Origin: an uncultured Christensenella sp.
Lineage (GTDB): Bacteria; Bacillota; Clostridia; Christensenellales; Borkfalkiaceae
Assembly: GCA_910579585.1 (NCBI GenBank)
Contig: CAJTVA010000006.1
Location: 1 to 55,262, forward strand
Direction: 5' to 3'
DNA: 55,262 nucleotides
Shown here piece after piece: positions 16,564-24,632 of this stretch. A program made the position numbers and the translations under genes. The notes beneath the pieces were generated by a model. It was not told the DNA's origin and searched no databases. It was given only the letters and a program-made list of their open reading frames with translations. How positions within the stretch are numbered: the first letter of the stretch is position 1; the number at the start of each line of letters is the position of its first letter.

Positions 16564-17595
16564 TTAGCGTTGAACCCTGCCCGAGCCGTCGCCGCCCGCA
16601 AGAGCCTCTACTTCCTTACGGGAAACAAGGTTGAAGTCGCCGGGGATTGTGTGCTTCAACGCCGAAGCCGCAACGCCGAACTCTAACGCGGACTTGAAGT
16701 CTTTTCCGTCCAAGAAGCCCGTAATTACGCCGCCCGCGAAGCTGTCGCCACCGCCGACGCGGTCTACGATGGGGGAAATTCTGTATTCTCTGGAATGATA
16801 GAACTCTTTCTTTTCCGCGCTGTAAATGCAAGCCGACCAGCCGTTATCGGAAGCGGAGTGGCTTACGCGGAGGGAAGAAATAGCGTACTTGAAGCCCAAA
16901 TCTTTGCACATTCTCTGGAAAATATCCTGATAGCCCGCAAGCTCTAAATCGCCCTTGGTTACGTCGGTTGCACCGGGCTTGTAGCCGAGCACGAGCGCCG
17001 CGTCCTCTTCGTTGCCGATGCAGACGTCGACGTACTTCATAAGCTTTGTCATAACTTTCTGCGCCTTTTCGCTGGACCAGAGCTTTTTACGGAAGTTCAA
17101 ATCGCACGAAACGGTTACGTTGTGCTTTTTAGCGGCTTTCAAAGCTTCTTCGGTAAGCACTGCCGCGCTGTCCGAAACCGCGGGGGTGATACCCGTGAAG
17201 TGGAACCAATCCGCGCCCTCGAAAATCGCGTCGAAGTCGAAGTCTTTTGCAGTTGCCGTGGTTATCGAGGAATGAGCCCTGTCGTAAACGACCTTGGAGG
17301 GGCGCATAGCCGCGCCTGTTTCGAGGTAGTAGATGCCGAGCCTTTCGCCGCACTTTGCGATATGGCAGGTTTCTACGCCGTACTTTCTTAAAGAAGCAAC
17401 CGCGCACTCGCCGAGCTCGTTATCGGGAACAGCGGTTACAAATTCGGCTTTGTGACCGTAGTTCGCACAGGAAACGGCTACGTTAGCTTCGCCGCCGCCG
17501 TAGTTGATATCGAACTCGTCAGCCTGAATGAACTTTTCGTTGTTAGGGGTGGAAAGGCGAAGCATAATTTCGCCCATAGTTACTATCTTTTTCAT
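16564..17595 (-). CDS. kdgK: 2-dehydro-3-deoxygluconokinase
   Basis: Phosphorylates 2-keto-3-deoxygluconate to KDPG, where the uxa and kdu branches merge. This 343-aa PfkB-family kinase has the N-terminal GGGEANVAVSCA motif and the C-terminal GGGDSFAGGVITGF anion-hole/catalytic Asp motif near residue 280. AAGGAG precedes the ATG. kdgA lies 35 bp upstream without an intervening repeat, so the two are very likely cotranscribed. Confidence 0.94.
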   Translation of the reverse strand: MKKIVTMGEIMLRLSTPNNEKFIQADEFDINYGGGEANVAVSCANYGHKAEFVTAVPDNELGECAVASLRKYGVETCHIAKCGERLGIYYLETGAAMRPSKVVYDRAHSSITTATAKDFDFDAIFEGADWFHFTGITPAVSDSAAVLTEEALKAAKKHNVTVSCDLNFRKKLWSSEKAQKVMTKLMKYVDVCIGNEEDAALVLGYKPGATDVTKGDLELAGYQDIFQRMCKDLGFKYAISSLRVSHSASDNGWSACIYSAEKKEFYHSREYRISPIVDRVGGGDSFAGGVITGFLDGKDFKSALEFGVAASALKHTIPGDFNLVSRKEVEALAGGDGSGRVQR

Positions 17596-17630
17596 TTTAT
17601 TTTCTCCTTATTATATATAAATTTAATTTT

Positions 17631-18614
17631 TTATTTCTTTAAAACGAGGTGAACGGCAAAGCCGCCGAACTCTTTTCTGAGGTACGCGACGTTCATTACC
17701 CCCTCTGCGTTGTACTTTATAGAGGTTTCGTCAACGTCGTACCCGCGGAGTTTGAGCTGATACAGGGCGCGTTTTACCGAGTTTGTCGCGATTGCTATAT
17801 GCCCGTGAGTGCCCTTGAACGGCTTTTTCATCATTTCCATATACGTGGAAGAAAATACCGAGCTGTTGCCGACTTTCTTCGCAAAGCCGAAAGCGTTGTC
17901 GAACTCGTCGGCGACGGATTCCGCTTCTTCGGGGTTATTACAGTTCAGACCAACGTGAACCATTGTGAAGCCAAGCATTTTATCGATTGCTTCGCGGCAG
18001 AGTTTGGTTATACCCGCCCAGTCGCCCGCGTTAACGAGTGCGGCGGGGACTATCCAGCTTCCTCCGCAACAAACGACTTTTTTGAAAGCGAGGTAAGTGT
18101 TCAGGTTATCCGCAGTAACTCCGCCCGTCGGCATAAAGCGCATAGACGAATACGGCGCGGAAATAGCCTTTATATACGCGAGCCCGCCCGCCTGCTCTGC
18201 GGGGAAGAACTTCGCGAAGTCGAGCCCGAGCTCCAACGCTTGCTCTATCTCGCTGGCGGAAGAAAGCCCCGGCGCGAACGGCACGCCTTTATCGAGGCAG
18301 TGCTTTACGACTTTGGAGTTTAGCCCCGGCGCGACCAAAAATTTAGCGCCCGCTTTTATAGCGGCGTCGGCTTGCTCGCAAGTTAAGACCGTACCCGCGC
18401 CGACAAGCATATCGGGATAGGCCTTTGTCATTCTGCGGATAACCTCGTCCGCGCCCTTGGCACGAAATGTGACCTCAGCGCAGTTGATTCCGCCGTCGCG
18501 GAGCGCTTTTGCAAGGTTTTCAGCGTCGTCAACGTTGTCGAGCTTAATAACGGGCACTATGCCCACGTTTTCCAGCTCGTCCACAAGCGCGTTGATTTTA
18601 TCTTTAACGGTCAT
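17631..18614 (-). CDS. kdgA: KDPG/KHG aldolase fused to a VOC-like domain
   Basis: Cleaves KDPG to pyruvate and glyceraldehyde-3-phosphate, ending the uronate pathway. Residues 1-210 are a complete class I KDPG aldolase: AEVTFRAK (catalytic Glu), GAGTVLT, and FAKFFPAE with the Schiff-base Lys near residue 134. Residues 215-327 add a domain resembling the vicinal-oxygen-chelate/glyoxalase fold (MVHVGLNC..., GHIAIATNSV). The ATG at 18614 is chosen because AAGGGG precedes it; an ATG 24 nt earlier lacks one. Role of the extra domain is unknown. Confidence 0.9.
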   Translation of the reverse strand: MTVKDKINALVDELENVGIVPVIKLDNVDDAENLAKALRDGGINCAEVTFRAKGADEVIRRMTKAYPDMLVGAGTVLTCEQADAAIKAGAKFLVAPGLNSKVVKHCLDKGVPFAPGLSSASEIEQALELGLDFAKFFPAEQAGGLAYIKAISAPYSSMRFMPTGGVTADNLNTYLAFKKVVCCGGSWIVPAALVNAGDWAGITKLCREAIDKMLGFTMVHVGLNCNNPEEAESVADEFDNAFGFAKKVGNSSVFSSTYMEMMKKPFKGTHGHIAIATNSVKRALYQLKLRGYDVDETSIKYNAEGVMNVAYLRKEFGGFAVHLVLKK

Positions 18615-18739
18615 ATGAATTACCCCTTGACATTTCATTATTATTCATAATAATTATAGCACCGACTTATTTTAATTCTATACACAAAACGGATAGGTTT
18701 ATTCATTTTTTGGATATGGCGACATTTTTCGGATTTCAC

Positions 18740-18768
18740 TTGCAATGGTTTGAAATGTATGTTAAAAT
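18740..18768 (+). promoter_or_regulatory. predicted sigma-A promoter of the structured RNA
   Basis: TTGCAA (18740-18745), 17-nt spacer, TAAAAT (18763-18768). The expected transcription start, about 18775, coincides with the first base of the 13-nt arm that closes the RNA fold downstream. That coincidence supports both calls. Confidence 0.55.
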
Positions 18769-18774
18769 GGATAC

Positions 18775-19022
18775 GCTAAACAAAATCTTAATATCGGGAG
18801 AAAAGGATTCCGCGTTTTTTTATGCGGGAATTTATTGCGTATGCTTTTTTTTAAATAATTTCTATTCTACCAAACAAACTAAGAACAGCCTATTGGCATT
18901 TCTCCGGGTTTGTTTGGATTTTAAAATAGCTTTAAAGCGGAAACACCCGATGATTTTGTTTAGCAGCAATTAGGAGATTTGCTTTGAATAGGGGTGCGTC
19001 TCTTGATTGAGGCGCATTTTTT
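18775..19022 (+). ncRNA. candidate structured RNA of unknown class (rod-like fold, 6S-like in outline)
   Basis: GCTAAACAAAATC (18775-18787) pairs perfectly with GATTTTGTTTAGC (18952-18964), closing a 190-nt domain. Nested inside are ATCGGG/CCCGAT (18793-18798 with 18946-18951), TTCCGC/GCGGAA (18808-18813 with 18937-18942) and CCAAACAAAC/GTTTGTTTGG (18870-18879 with 18908-18917), topped by GCC-TATT-GGC. An alternative local hairpin ATTCCGC/GCGGGAAT exists. A terminator follows. The length and single-rod layout recall 6S RNA, but the 5' internal bulge is larger than usual. It could instead be a leader controlling the gene at 19051. Confidence 0.5.
18989..19022 (+). terminator. intrinsic terminator ending the structured RNA, before 19051
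   Basis: TGCGTCTC and GAGGCGCA (one G.U pair) form an 8-bp stem with a 6-nt loop, followed by TTTTTTATTTT. It lies 30 bp before the ATG of the membrane protein gene, so it either ends a separate RNA or attenuates that gene. Confidence 0.75.
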
Positions 19023-19050
19023 ATTTTAAACAAAATCAAAGGAGAAACCC

Positions 19051-20340
19051 ATGGAAAAACAAGACGTTTTAAACGAGCTGTACGCTTTGCGCGCGGGGCT
19101 TTCCGCCATATCGCAGGAATACGACAAAGCGCAAGCAATAGACTGCGACTGCGATAAGCAACTTGCAATATGCGCGGAAGAGTTTTGTCAAGATTTAGTC
19201 TGTTACGACCGCCGCCTTGTAAACGAAAACAACAAAGAAACTAAAAGGCGCCGTCTTGCGAGCGACAACGGCACTAACAACAAGAACGGCGGCGTATATT
19301 TTCACGGACTTGAAAAATTACAGGACCGTTACGGTTACATACACGACATAGACAAAAAAATAAAAGACGGGGAAATTAAGGAAGACGAAACCGTAAAGCC
19401 CAGCGGTAGTTGGGAGAAAAAGAAAAACGAAAACCGATTAAAAGGCAGAAAGGCTTTTAACCGCTGGCTTGCAGACGACGAATGCGACGGCTTTTTCGAG
19501 CACGTTTTGCAAATTGCCGACAATGAAAAATATGACGTTACTTACGATAACGACGTTGACAAACGTATAAAAAACAGCAAAATACGGTTCATCGTTTTCT
19601 TTTCACTTGCGGCTGTTCTTGCAGTAATTCTGACGGTCGTATTGGCGGGGGCGTTCGGGAGCTGGAACGAGGGAACGGCGGATATTATAACGCTTATAGT
19701 TCTGGCGATAGTTTTCTTGATACTTCTCGGCAACGGCATTGCAAACGTTTGTAAATTCAGAAAGGAGACCGCATTGCACGGCAAAGCAATAGCCGAAGCC
19801 GAAGATTTGTGCAACACGGCGCGGAAATTAATACGCGACCTGCCGAAAAACAAGCAGAAAACGCGGGCTATATTAAAGAAAAAGGACGAAAAAATCGCGC
19901 CTATCAAAGAGAGCTGTAACGACTTTTATACGGCGCTTGTAAAGCATTTCAATCCGCTGTTGGACGAAAGGGATTGGGCGCATTTGGACTTGGTGATTTT
20001 TGAGCTGGAAACGCGCCGCGCCGACAATATAAAAGAAGCGTTGCAACTTGTTGACAGGGAATTGCAGACAGAAAGGATTCAGCAAACAATCGCACAGGCG
20101 ACCGAACAGATTTGCTACGAGATACGCCGAGGCTTTACGCAGCTTCAAACGGCTATCGTACAGTGCACAAAAGCAATCTGCTTACAACTTTCGTCGATAA
20201 GCTCGAAACTCTCGACCATCGGTAAACAGATGTCCGAACTGACCGACGCCGTAAACTTAGGTAACGCGTTGCAAGCGAAAGCAAACGTTACCAGCGCGCA
20301 ACTTTTAAGCGACGTGCACGACATAAGATACTATCAATAG
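19051..20340 (+). CDS. hypothetical membrane protein with coiled-coil tail
   Basis: A 429-aa protein I cannot assign. The N-terminal 180 residues are soluble and charged with a cysteine cluster (DCDCDKQLAICAEEFCQDLVC, residues about 31-51 in part). Two adjacent transmembrane helices lie around residues 185-240. The C-terminal half is predicted helical and coiled-coil-like, with heptad-type IQQTIAQATEQICYEI and LSSISSKLSTIGKQ. AAAGGAG precedes the ATG. It stands alone, bracketed by terminators and preceded by the structured RNA. Confidence 0.75.
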   Translation: MEKQDVLNELYALRAGLSAISQEYDKAQAIDCDCDKQLAICAEEFCQDLVCYDRRLVNENNKETKRRRLASDNGTNNKNGGVYFHGLEKLQDRYGYIHDIDKKIKDGEIKEDETVKPSGSWEKKKNENRLKGRKAFNRWLADDECDGFFEHVLQIADNEKYDVTYDNDVDKRIKNSKIRFIVFFSLAAVLAVILTVVLAGAFGSWNEGTADIITLIVLAIVFLILLGNGIANVCKFRKETALHGKAIAEAEDLCNTARKLIRDLPKNKQKTRAILKKKDEKIAPIKESCNDFYTALVKHFNPLLDERDWAHLDLVIFELETRRADNIKEALQLVDRELQTERIQQTIAQATEQICYEIRRGFTQLQTAIVQCTKAICLQLSSISSKLSTIGKQMSELTDAVNLGNALQAKANVTSAQLLSDVHDIRYYQ

Positions 20341-20348
20341 AAAAGACG

Positions 20349-20384
20349 TTCCCCCGCGGAGTATTTCCGCGGGGGGCTTTTTAA
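20349..20384 (+). terminator. intrinsic terminator
   Basis: CCCCCGCGGA (20351-20360) pairs with TCCGCGGGGG (20366-20375), followed by GCTTTTTAA. It closes the 19051-20340 gene and faces the converging pectate lyase gene. Confidence 0.9.
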
Positions 20385-20398
20385 ATTATTTACGTTGG

Positions 20399-22594
20399 CT
20401 AACTTAAAATGATATACATAAGCTCCATCGAATCGCCTTTTTCTATCGTCAAAGTTGCACCGGCTTTAATGGCTATCGAACACTCGCCATTACCGTCAAG
20501 TATCGTGATTGCTCCGTTCAGCTTTATTTTTTTAGACGCTAAGCTTGCGTGGACTGTTATTGTAGTATCCTTCGATACGGTTACGGTAACTTTTGTTGCG
20601 GACTCCATTTTAAGATAGTTTCCGTTTTTATAGTTGCCGTTGACCGTTATTCCGGCAGGGTATTTGTCAGCATTCGAAGCAATGAAATCAACCCTGTTTA
20701 CGTCGCCCGAAACGGAGCCGCCGCCCTCGGTTGAGCCGCCCTCGCCGCCCGACGAACCGCCGCCCTCGGTTGAGCCGCCGGAATTATCCCCGTTCGTTGC
20801 GGTATCGCCTATTTTTATAACGCCGCTTTTATAGTTTTTTACAAGAGCGCTTAATTCGGGGATAATATCGTAATTGGCGTCTTCTTTGGCGTCGTTGAAA
20901 TCGAATTCAATATCGCCGCCTCCGACGCGACCTGCGTATTTTTCGACCTTTTCCTTTGCGACCGCCGCGCTGTCGACCTCGTATTTATAGAAATCGGACG
21001 CGGTGTCGAAATTATTGTAAGTTGTTCCGCCCGCTTTGGTCTTGTAATCGGCAGGCACCTTTTCAGTACGCGAAGTCGCTTCGTAACAGTCTATATCCGT
21101 CTTGTCGGCAGTGTCGTTCTGCGTTATGAGTTTTAAATTCGAAGCGGAACAATCGTAAGTGTTGCCGAAAGATTTGATTATACCGCCGTTCTCGCCTGAG
21201 AAAGTACCCTTATCCGCCCGTGCGTCAGTGCCCTGTTGCGAAGACATCATAGGCTTCATTGGCGCGGTTGAACGGAAATAGTTGTTCTCGACGAACGCGC
21301 TTGCGCCCAGAGTTACGCCCACGCCGTATTTTGCGTTTCCGTCGAAGTAGTTGTTGTAGATATGAACCGTTGCAGTTCTTATTCTCGGATGACGGCTGTC
21401 GGAATGGTCGTACCAGTTGTGGTGGTAAGTAATTCTGAAATCGCCCTGTTCTTTCATTCCCTGCAAGTTGCACTTGCCGCTGTCCCAGAAATGGTTGTAA
21501 GAATGGGTTACGTTAGTTGTCCCTTTTGTATCGAGTGAGCCGTCGCCCTTCTTTTGGTCGCCGCCCCAGTTGTTGCCGTAGAAGAAGTCGCAATTATGTA
21601 CCCAAACGTGATGGCATTGGCTTTCAAAGCCGACGCCGTCCTTTGTGCCGCCCATCATATTCATAAAAGCCAGATTGCGGATTTCGATATTCGAGCATTT
21701 TGTAATATGCATACCCCAGCCGTTTGCGGTTGCGTCGCTGCCTATTCCTTCTATCGTGACGCCTTGGTCTAACGATTTCAGTTCCAAATCGCCGTTTGCT
21801 TTAAAATCGACTTTGCTGCCGTTGCCGACGCTGCCGATTATTCTTATGCAAAGCGGGTTGGTTGCTCCGTTTTTCGACTGATAGCCTTCGCCCAAAATAT
21901 TGTCTATGCCTGTAACGGTATTTGCGCCGTACGACACCGATACTGTTTTAAAATTTTCGTTAGTGACGTAAAGAACCGTGGCGTTTTCTTTTAAGGTGCC
22001 GTCCTCGTTATACGCGCCCGAAGACGTGCCGCCGACAAAGGCGTAACCCGAACGTTCGTGCGGAAGAACGGTAATTTGCGAAGCGGTTGCGGCTTTGCCC
22101 TCGTCCTCGGCAAGCTCTGCGCCGCCCAAAGGCACGACCTTAAAGCCGTAAGTGCCCGCTTTCAACCCGACTGCGTCGGCGCGGAAAAAGTCTTTATATT
22201 CGCGAACAAGGGGCGCGTCGAGCTTTTCGTAGCCGCCGTTTTCGCCCTCGTTTTTAACGTAGACGTTATAGCCCATTGCGCCGTCTACTTTTTCCCAGGT
22301 AACGTACGCTTCTTCTAAATCGCCGCGAGCCGCGGTTATTTTGACCGAGCCCGTCGGCACCGTAGGAATTACGGGTGCGGGAGGCTCGGTAGTATCACCC
22401 GTATTCCCGCCTGTGTTGCCTGTGTTACCGCCTGTGTTACCTGTGTTGTTGCCGCCGTTGTCGCCGCCGACAGTACCCGAAGGCGGAGTCTGCGATTCGC
22501 CGTTATCGCCGCCGTCCGTGCCGCAAGCGGCGAACGACAGCACCGTAACGCTTGCAATCAGCGCTGCAAGCACGCGCTTAATAGTTGATTTCAT
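20399..22594 (-). CDS. pectate lyase (PL1) surface lipoprotein
   Basis: Cleaves polygalacturonate by beta-elimination at the cell surface, producing unsaturated oligomers for import. A lipoprotein signal ends at FAAC near residue 24. A GN/TGG-repeat linker (about 35-75) leads to a fibronectin-III-like domain (about 80-170). The PL1 beta-helix follows, with WVHNCDFFYG, the calcium-site region and the hallmark HHNWYDHSDSRHPRIR near 395-405. A Gly/Ser linker (about 600-635) joins a C-terminal beta-rich domain of unknown type. The second ATG is preferred by spacing from GGGG. Confidence 0.93.
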   Translation of the reverse strand: MKSTIKRVLAALIASVTVLSFAACGTDGGDNGESQTPPSGTVGGDNGGNNTGNTGGNTGNTGGNTGDTTEPPAPVIPTVPTGSVKITAARGDLEEAYVTWEKVDGAMGYNVYVKNEGENGGYEKLDAPLVREYKDFFRADAVGLKAGTYGFKVVPLGGAELAEDEGKAATASQITVLPHERSGYAFVGGTSSGAYNEDGTLKENATVLYVTNENFKTVSVSYGANTVTGIDNILGEGYQSKNGATNPLCIRIIGSVGNGSKVDFKANGDLELKSLDQGVTIEGIGSDATANGWGMHITKCSNIEIRNLAFMNMMGGTKDGVGFESQCHHVWVHNCDFFYGNNWGGDQKKGDGSLDTKGTTNVTHSYNHFWDSGKCNLQGMKEQGDFRITYHHNWYDHSDSRHPRIRTATVHIYNNYFDGNAKYGVGVTLGASAFVENNYFRSTAPMKPMMSSQQGTDARADKGTFSGENGGIIKSFGNTYDCSASNLKLITQNDTADKTDIDCYEATSRTEKVPADYKTKAGGTTYNNFDTASDFYKYEVDSAAVAKEKVEKYAGRVGGGDIEFDFNDAKEDANYDIIPELSALVKNYKSGVIKIGDTATNGDNSGGSTEGGGSSGGEGGSTEGGGSVSGDVNRVDFIASNADKYPAGITVNGNYKNGNYLKMESATKVTVTVSKDTTITVHASLASKKIKLNGAITILDGNGECSIAIKAGATLTIEKGDSMELMYIILS

Positions 22595-22642
22595 CATTTC
22601 CCCTTATCTTATATTATATTTAGTTTTAATTAATGAAGCGAG

Positions 22643-22862
22643 CAAAACGCGGAGAAGCGAGTAAGTCGCCCCGACTGTCTGAGCCTCAGAGATGCGGTGC
22701 AATGCAAGGCACGGTGATTTTTTACGACGGGGAGCTTTCGTACCGAAGGCTGAAAGCCTTACTTGCGTAAGTGTCGTACCGAAGCCGAGGTTCCTTTAAG
22801 GGAACGGCTTACCCTAGAAAAAATTGCCGCAACACAGCAGTGCGCCGTAGATTTGAGGCTCA
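22643..22862. repeat. R1 palindromic element, copy E (enlarged)
   Basis: The longest R1 copy. The core (22680-22862) has a perfect outer stem TGAGCCTCA/TGAGGCTCA whose right arm includes the kduD stop codon, then TGCGG/CCGTA and GGTGATTTTTT/AAAAAATTGCC. The apical part is expanded with extra hairpins (for example GGCTGAAAGCC, CTTAC/GTAAG, GTTCCTTTAAGGGAAC). It resembles copy A more than B, C, D or F. Confidence 0.8.
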
Positions 22863-23612
22863 CCGCCCGAGCCAGCCGCCGTCAACCGCCAACGTAAACC
22901 CGTTAACATAGTCCGCCGCTTCGGAGGCAAGAAAGACAGCCGCACCCTGTAAATCTCCGGGCGTGCCCCACCTGCCTGCCGGGATACGCGCAAGTATGTC
23001 CGCGCCTCTTTCCCCGTCCTGACGGAGCTGTTCTGTGTTGTTAGTTGCCATATAACCGGGCGCGATAGCGTTGACGTTTATTCCGTATTTCGCCCACTCG
23101 TTGGAAAGGGTCATCGTCAACCCCTTTATCGCCGACTTGGACGCAGTATACGACGGCACGCGTATTCCGCCCTGATAGGACAGCATCGACGCGATATTTA
23201 TTATCTTGCCGCCCGTGCCCTGTTTGATAAACTGCTTTGCGACAGCCTGCGTAAGGAAGAAAACCGTCTTTAAATTGACGTTTAAAACGCTATCCCAGTT
23301 CTCTTCGGAAAATTCAAGACTGTCCTGCCGTTTAATGACTCCTGCATTGTTGACGAGAATATCTATATTGCCGAATTTTTCAAGCGTTTTTTCGATAATT
23401 GCGGGAATAGCGGAATTGTCGCTTAAATCGGCGATAACGTTGTAGAAGTTACTGCCGCAAATAGCCGCGGTTTCGTCGCTGGGGCGGCGGGAAACCCCCA
23501 CTACTTTTGCGCCCGCTTCAACGTAGGCTTTCGAGATGCCCTGCCCAAGCCCCGTATTGCTGCCGGTGACTATCGCCACCTTCCCCTTTAACGAAAATTT
23601 GTCTAAAATCAT
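22860..23612 (-). CDS. kduD: 2-dehydro-3-deoxy-D-gluconate 5-dehydrogenase
   Basis: NAD(P)H-dependent reduction of 2,5-diketo-3-deoxygluconate to 2-keto-3-deoxygluconate, following KduI. This 250-aa classical short-chain dehydrogenase has TGSNTGLGQG cofactor binding at residues 16-25, NNAG near 87, and the Ser...YTASKSA catalytic set near 155. Ending in AVDGGWLGR is characteristic of KduD. Upstream lies a 170-bp gap with tandem R3-like repeats, and downstream R1 copy E precedes the lyase gene. Confidence 0.94.
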   Translation of the reverse strand: MILDKFSLKGKVAIVTGSNTGLGQGISKAYVEAGAKVVGVSRRPSDETAAICGSNFYNVIADLSDNSAIPAIIEKTLEKFGNIDILVNNAGVIKRQDSLEFSEENWDSVLNVNLKTVFFLTQAVAKQFIKQGTGGKIINIASMLSYQGGIRVPSYTASKSAIKGLTMTLSNEWAKYGINVNAIAPGYMATNNTEQLRQDGERGADILARIPAGRWGTPGDLQGAAVFLASEAADYVNGFTLAVDGGWLGR

Positions 23613-23635
23613 TTATTCCCCCGAAGTTACCCCTA

Positions 23636-23730
23636 AGACACCCCGACTGCGCCCGGTATGACAAGAGGTACTAATTTTACCCCCTCGGACACCTCGGCTG
23701 CGCCGGATATGACAAGGAGGTAATAATTCT
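23636..23730. repeat. tandem pair of R3-like GC-rich repeats
   Basis: Two units of about 45 bp: ACACCCCGACTGCGCCCGGT then ATGACAAGAGGTACTAATTT, and ACACCTCGGCTGCGCCGGAT then ATGACAAGGAGGTAATAATT. The units differ by a handful of substitutions. They resemble the widespread genomic repeats of the GTCATNCNGAGC type. They lie between the deacetylase-like gene and kduD. Confidence 0.65.
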
Positions 23731-23780
23731 GATAATATTCTACACCCGAAAGCGGCGAATTGCAATACCCGCGCCCGAAT

Positions 23781-24632
23781 TTATTTTTCGAAAACGACCT
23801 CTCCGCCTGCGGGGATTTCGTAAACTTTACCGCGAATTTCCACAAAGACCCCCATATATGAGGGATTGAACACTCTTTCCCCGTCCATTGAATACACTAA
23901 ATTTTCATACGCTTTGACATAATTATAAATCTCTATACCCGTAGCGAGCCAGACGTCATTGTCCTTAGCAAGCCGAGAACAGGCGGTTTCGATTATTTCC
24001 CAGTTGTTATCGTCGTCGAATTCGTAGCTATGCCCCCATATATACAGTAAATACGGCTCTCTGTGCTTGAATTCGGCGGCGGGCGAACCCGTAAGAAATT
24101 TATCCAGAAGCCCTGCAAATTTCGGGTCTTTATGGTGGCAAGTGGGCTTTAAACGAAGCCAATCTTCGGGAATTTGAAACGAATATGACGGCTCGGTCGT
24201 GCGCGCGTACGCAACCCCCATCATTTTTAAAAGTTTGACTATTTCGTCGTTATAACCTTTGTACGCGTAAGCCATTCCGCGCACGGTACGCCCCATAATA
24301 TTCTCTAAATACCGCCTGTTCCGAACGATTTCGTCGGCGGCTTCGGGCAGGGGCACTTTGTCTAAAAATATATGTCTTGCGCCGTGCAGGGCGACCTCTT
24401 GCCCGCTCGATTTAAAGGCTTTGACCGTTTCTTCTTCGTTCATTCTATTGTGCCAGCTTTGGCAGTCGAAGAGGTCGGAATTGAGGTTGAACGTGCCCTT
24501 TACCCCGTATTTTTTGAAAATTTCAAGAAGCCGCAGGTCGGCTTTTACCCCGTCGTCGTAGCTGAAAGTCGCGGCCTTCGTCTTGCCGCCGGGGAAGCGC
24601 ATATACTTTTCTTTATACATCTGTATAAACAT
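23781..24632 (-). CDS. polysaccharide deacetylase-like protein
   Basis: A 283-aa cytoplasmic protein with a NodB-like deacetylase layout. FSYDDG (metal and base Asp pair) lies near residue 27, HGARH (metal His pair) near 88, and a motif-3-like AYAYKGYND follows around 130. LYIWGHSYEFDDDNN near 210 resembles the C-terminal His motif. It may remove acetyl groups from imported pectin fragments; substrate is inferred. The start at 24632 has AAGGAGG 6 nt upstream and overlaps the end of the MATE gene by 20 bp, indicating translational coupling. Confidence 0.8.
   Translation of the reverse strand: MFIQMYKEKYMRFPGGKTKAATFSYDDGVKADLRLLEIFKKYGVKGTFNLNSDLFDCQSWHNRMNEEETVKAFKSSGQEVALHGARHIFLDKVPLPEAADEIVRNRRYLENIMGRTVRGMAYAYKGYNDEIVKLLKMMGVAYARTTEPSYSFQIPEDWLRLKPTCHHKDPKFAGLLDKFLTGSPAAEFKHREPYLLYIWGHSYEFDDDNNWEIIETACSRLAKDNDVWLATGIEIYNYVKAYENLVYSMDGERVFNPSYMGVFVEIRGKVYEIPAGGEVVFEK

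Noticed and set aside
18710..18973. 87-codon plus-strand reading frame upstream of 19051
   Set aside because: No ribosome binding site, Phe/Leu-rich composition, and it overlaps the paired arms of the structured RNA and its promoter.
22369..22470. Short tandem repeats in the pectate lyase gene as a CRISPR or noncoding repeat
   Set aside because: They are in frame and encode the Gly-Asn-Thr linker of the lyase.
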